Origin: Mangrovimonas cancribranchiae
GTDB taxonomy: Bacteria > Bacteroidota > Bacteroidia > Flavobacteriales > Flavobacteriaceae
Direction of reading: 5' to 3'
Length of the DNA stretch: 64,000 bases
NCBI RefSeq assembly: GCF_037126245.1
Contig: NZ_CP136925.1
Location: 1,046,001-1,110,000 of the forward strand
Shown: piece after piece, positions 61,541 to 64,000 of the stretch
How positions within the stretch are numbered: position 1 is the first letter of the stretch
Layout: each line of letters starts with the position of its first letter
Made by a program: the position numbers and the translations under genes
Notes under the pieces: model-generated
What the model saw: only the letters and a program-made list of their open reading frames with translations
What the model was told of the DNA's origin: nothing
Databases searched by the model: none

Positions 61541-61918
61541 ATGAAACTAGAAACCTATTTTGAACATGATACAGACGATCAAATTATTCAAAAGCGTAGT
61601 GAGAATGAATTAACGTTATGGGTAAATCATGTTAGTTATATTATAGAAGAAAGTGATAGGTTGGCTAAAATAGCATCAAATCTATTAAAAGAAAGTGTAT
61701 TAAGAGACCGTTTTTTAATTATGATAGAACGTGCAATTGTTGTCTCTAAGGTGTTAAGTAATTATAAAAAGGCAATGCCTAATTATAAAGAATGTGATCA
61801 TTTAGAATGTGATTTGTATTATATAAATGAGCATGAAAAAGTGAGGCAAGAGTATTTAAAAATTATTAAAGATAATCGAGAACTTAAAGAGGAGTTTTAT
61901 ACTCAACTTCTTAAATAG
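61541..61918 (+). CDS. Helical protein of unknown function
   Basis: The protein has 125 residues and is predicted almost fully alpha-helical, acidic and soluble. It contains two Cys in ECDHLECDLYYINEHE (about 84-99) and a long central helix (RLAKIASNLLKESVLRDRFLIMIERAIVVSKVL). It starts 13 bp after the Gre-like gene and is the last member of the sigma-54-driven group before a bidirectional terminator. No domain is recognised. Confidence 0.7.
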   Translation: MKLETYFEHDTDDQIIQKRSENELTLWVNHVSYIIEESDRLAKIASNLLKESVLRDRFLIMIERAIVVSKVLSNYKKAMPNYKECDHLECDLYYINEHEKVRQEYLKIIKDNRELKEEFYTQLLK

Positions 61919-61926
61919 TTAATAAA

Positions 61927-61964
61927 AAAGGAGACAATTTTTTAAGTTGTCTCCTTTGTTTTTT
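61927..61964. terminator. Bidirectional terminator between helical protein and carboxylase genes
   Basis: AAAGGAGACAA and TTGTCTCCTTT form a perfect 11-bp stem around a 9-nt loop, with A/T runs on both sides, between convergent genes. Confidence 0.9.
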
Positions 61965-63504
61965 ATAACGGAATATTACCGTGTTTTCGTTTTGGTTTGT
62001 CTACCTGTTTGTCTTCTAACATAGCAAAAGCTTTTATAAGCTTTCGTCTGGTATCTTTTGGTAAAATTACTTCGTCTATAAAACCGCGTTCTGTAGCACT
62101 ATATGGATTGGCAAATCGGTCAGCATATTCGGCTTCTTTTTCTTTCCATTTAGCTTCAGGGTTATCTGATGCTGCAATGTCGCGTTTAAAAATAATCTCT
62201 GCGGCTCCTTTAGCACCCATAACAGCAATTTCTGCACTTGGCCATGCAAAATTCATATCGGCCCCAATGTGTTTAGAATTCATAACATCATAAGCACCAC
62301 CGTAAGCTTTACGAGTAATTACCGTAACTCTTGGCACTGTAGCTTCGCTAAAAGCATAAAGCAATTTAGCACCATGTACAATAATACCATTCCATTCTTG
62401 ATCGGTTCCTGGTAAAAAACCTGGTACGTCTTCCAAGACTAATAACGGAATATTAAAACTATCGCAAAAACGTACAAAACGAGCTGCTTTTTTCGAGCTA
62501 TTTACATCTAACACTCCCGCCAGAAACATAGGTTGATTAGCTACAATACCAATAGATTTTCCACCTAATCTAGCAAAACCTACAATAATATTTTCGGCAT
62601 GATCTTGATGTATTTCATAGAAAGAGTCGTCATCAATAATACCAGAAATAACATCGTGCATATCGTAAGGCTTATTGGCATTATCTGGTACAATGTCGGA
62701 TAATTGCTCACGAACTTCATCATTTAACTTATAAGGAAGCGCCTTAGGTTTTTCTTGATTGTTCTGCGGAAGATAACTCAATAGTTTTTTTACGTCTTCC
62801 AAACAAACCACATCGTTGGCTGAGGTTTTGTGTGCAACCCCTGATTTAGAAGCATGTGTTGAAGCACCACCTAATTCTTCACTTGTAACTTCTTCATTAG
62901 TAACTGTTTTTACCACATTTGGTCCAGTAACGAACATATAGCTACTGTTTTCAACCATTAGAGTGAAATCGGTCATGGCTGGAGAATATACAGCGCCACC
63001 AGCACAAGGCCCCATAATAGCTGATAATTGTGGGATAACACCAGAAGCTTGTACGTTACGATAGAAAATATCTGCATAACCGCCAAGTGAACGTACACCT
63101 TCTTGAATTCTTGCGCCACCAGAATCGTTTAGACCAATAATGGGTGCACCAACTTTAACCGCTAAGTCCATGACTTTACAGATTTTTTCGGCATGAGTTT
63201 CAGAAAGCGATCCGCCAAAAACTGTAAAATCTTGTGCAAAAACATAGACCAATCTGTCATTAATAGTACCGTATCCAGTTACTACGCCATCGCCATAAAA
63301 CTGTTGTTTGTCCATGCCAAATTCTTTGGTACGATGGGTAACAAGCGCTCCAATTTCTTCAAATGACCCTTCGTCTAATAAGTACTGTACACGTTCTCTT
63401 GCAGTTAGTTTTTTCTTGTCGTGTTGTTTTGCTATACGTTTTTCACCACCGCCTAAATGGGCTTCGGCTAGTTTATTGTTTAAGTCTTTTATTTTATCTT
63501 CCAT
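61963..63504 (-). CDS. pccB: Acyl-CoA carboxylase carboxyltransferase (beta) subunit, propionyl-CoA type
   Basis: The protein has 513 residues, usual for the biotin-dependent carboxyltransferase family. Visible are [77 protein letters not shown], and [37 protein letters not shown], which form the two crotonase-like CoA-binding halves. It carboxylates propionyl-CoA (or acetyl-CoA or another acyl-CoA) with a partner biotin carboxylase and carrier. Its ATG overlaps the upstream stop (TAATG), so the two are coupled. It could take the product of the PrpE-like synthetase. Confidence 0.92.
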   Translation of the reverse strand: MEDKIKDLNNKLAEAHLGGGEKRIAKQHDKKKLTARERVQYLLDEGSFEEIGALVTHRTKEFGMDKQQFYGDGVVTGYGTINDRLVYVFAQDFTVFGGSLSETHAEKICKVMDLAVKVGAPIIGLNDSGGARIQEGVRSLGGYADIFYRNVQASGVIPQLSAIMGPCAGGAVYSPAMTDFTLMVENSSYMFVTGPNVVKTVTNEEVTSEELGGASTHASKSGVAHKTSANDVVCLEDVKKLLSYLPQNNQEKPKALPYKLNDEVREQLSDIVPDNANKPYDMHDVISGIIDDDSFYEIHQDHAENIIVGFARLGGKSIGIVANQPMFLAGVLDVNSSKKAARFVRFCDSFNIPLLVLEDVPGFLPGTDQEWNGIIVHGAKLLYAFSEATVPRVTVITRKAYGGAYDVMNSKHIGADMNFAWPSAEIAVMGAKGAAEIIFKRDIAASDNPEAKWKEKEAEYADRFANPYSATERGFIDEVILPKDTRRKLIKAFAMLEDKQVDKPKRKHGNIPL

Positions 63505-64000
63505 TAGTGACTTGTATTTGGTACTCGTAATTGTTTTTTGTCTTCTAAATATTGCTTTACAGCAATTAAAGCTGCGATTTCAGCTTCGTCTTTTTGATTG
63601 CTTTCTAAGGCTTCTGGAGAGTAGTATTTCTTTACAAAATGTGTATCGAAATTTCCTGAACGAAAGGCCTCATGCTGACACACAAAAGTTCCGAACGGTA
63701 AGGTTGTTTCAACACCTTTAATGTGGTAATTCCCAATAGCTTGAATCATAAGTTCTATAGCTTCTTCGCGAGTGTTACCGTAGGTAATTAACTTAGACAG
63801 CATAGGATCATAATAAATAGGAATATCCATACCTTCTTTAAAGCCATTATCTACACGAATATTATCGCCAACAGGAAGTTGATATGTTTCTAATTTTCCT
63901 ACACTCGGTAAGAAATCATTTAAAGGATCTTCGGCATAAACACGTAGTTCTAGAGCGTGACCGTTAATTTTTAATTCGTCTTGTTTTAGTGTTAACTCTT
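63504..64000 (-). CDS. Biotin carboxylase (alpha) subunit of acyl-CoA carboxylase, 5' end outside window
   Basis: The frame is open to the window edge, so only the C-terminal ~165 residues are seen. They match the biotin-carboxylase C-terminal domain: [28 protein letters not shown] and [23 protein letters not shown]. No biotinyl (BCCP) domain with the EAMKM motif follows, so the carrier must be encoded elsewhere, probably upstream. The stop overlaps the start of the carboxyltransferase gene by one base. Together they form a typical acyl-CoA carboxylase operon. Confidence 0.9.
   Translation of the reverse strand, partial: ELTLKQDELKINGHALELRVYAEDPLNDFLPSVGKLETYQLPVGDNIRVDNGFKEGMDIPIYYDPMLSKLITYGNTREEAIELMIQAIGNYHIKGVETTLPFGTFVCQHEAFRSGNFDTHFVKKYYSPEALESNQKDEAEIAALIAVKQYLEDKKQLRVPNTSH

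Noticed and set aside
1-64000. tRNA, rRNA, riboswitch, CRISPR array or known defence system
   Set aside because: The intergenic gaps were read on both strands and none shows a cloverleaf, conserved RNA motif, regular short repeats or recognised defence genes.

Overview
The window comes from a marine-type member of the Bacteroidota, most likely Flavobacteriaceae. The evidence is low GC, promoters of the TAnnTTTG type, almost no Shine-Dalgarno sequences, gliding-motility GldF/GldG, a secreted protein with a type IX secretion (T9SS) sorting domain, and many lipoproteins and outer-membrane proteins. I cannot fix the genus from the sequence alone.

Layout. 0-9 kb: the 3' end of a sulfide:quinone-oxidoreductase-like gene, an overlooked 45-codon small ORF, a complete TolC/adaptor/RND efflux operon with two small followers, two YeeE/YedE half-transporters and a DUF4870 protein. 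9-16 kb: a propeller-type sensor kinase and LytTR regulator next to a T9SS-exported repeat protein and a lipoprotein. 16-23 kb: housekeeping genes on both strands (dnaN, a fused gldF-gldG gene, a monooxygenase-like protein, SAM hydrolase, phoH, purC). 23-38 kb: a carbohydrate and sulfate-ester region with a GH2 glycosidase, a formylglycine-generating-enzyme homologue, a HAD-like lipoprotein, a decayed sulfatase, two intact Cys-type sulfatases and the tight operon DUF3604-DUF3604-PPIase-HupE/UreJ. 38-41 kb: an AraC regulator divergent from an aldehyde dehydrogenase and DUF779 pair.

41-53 kb is a coherent short-chain-acid uptake and activation region. It holds an orphan IS1-like zinc-ribbon/HTH protein, a porin, a DUF4212 plus sodium:solute symporter pair of the acetate type, a symporter-histidine kinase fusion (CbrA/CrbS-like), a stand-alone receiver, a PrpE-like acyl-CoA synthetase, acetyl-CoA synthetase and a Crp/Fnr regulator. 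53-57 kb: YceI, a beta-barrel protein, a Bcr/CflA-type MFS pump and DUF1579. 57-62 kb: a histidine kinase and NtrC-type activator followed by a good sigma-54 promoter driving a small Cys-rich protein, glutamate dehydrogenase, a GreA/Rnk-like protein and a helical protein. The window ends inside an acyl-CoA (propionyl-CoA type) carboxylase operon on the minus strand.

The observations most worth following are the sigma-54 module at 57-62 kb, the GldF-GldG fusion, the DUF3604/PPIase/HupE cluster beside sulfatases, the sulfatase remnant at 28 kb, and several palindromic or direct-repeat operators. I saw no tRNA, rRNA, CRISPR array, intact transposon or prophage. Only two stretches over 300 bases lack an obvious gene: 1175-1497 (small ORF, terminator, promoter) and 27844-28600 (sulfatase pseudogene plus terminators).
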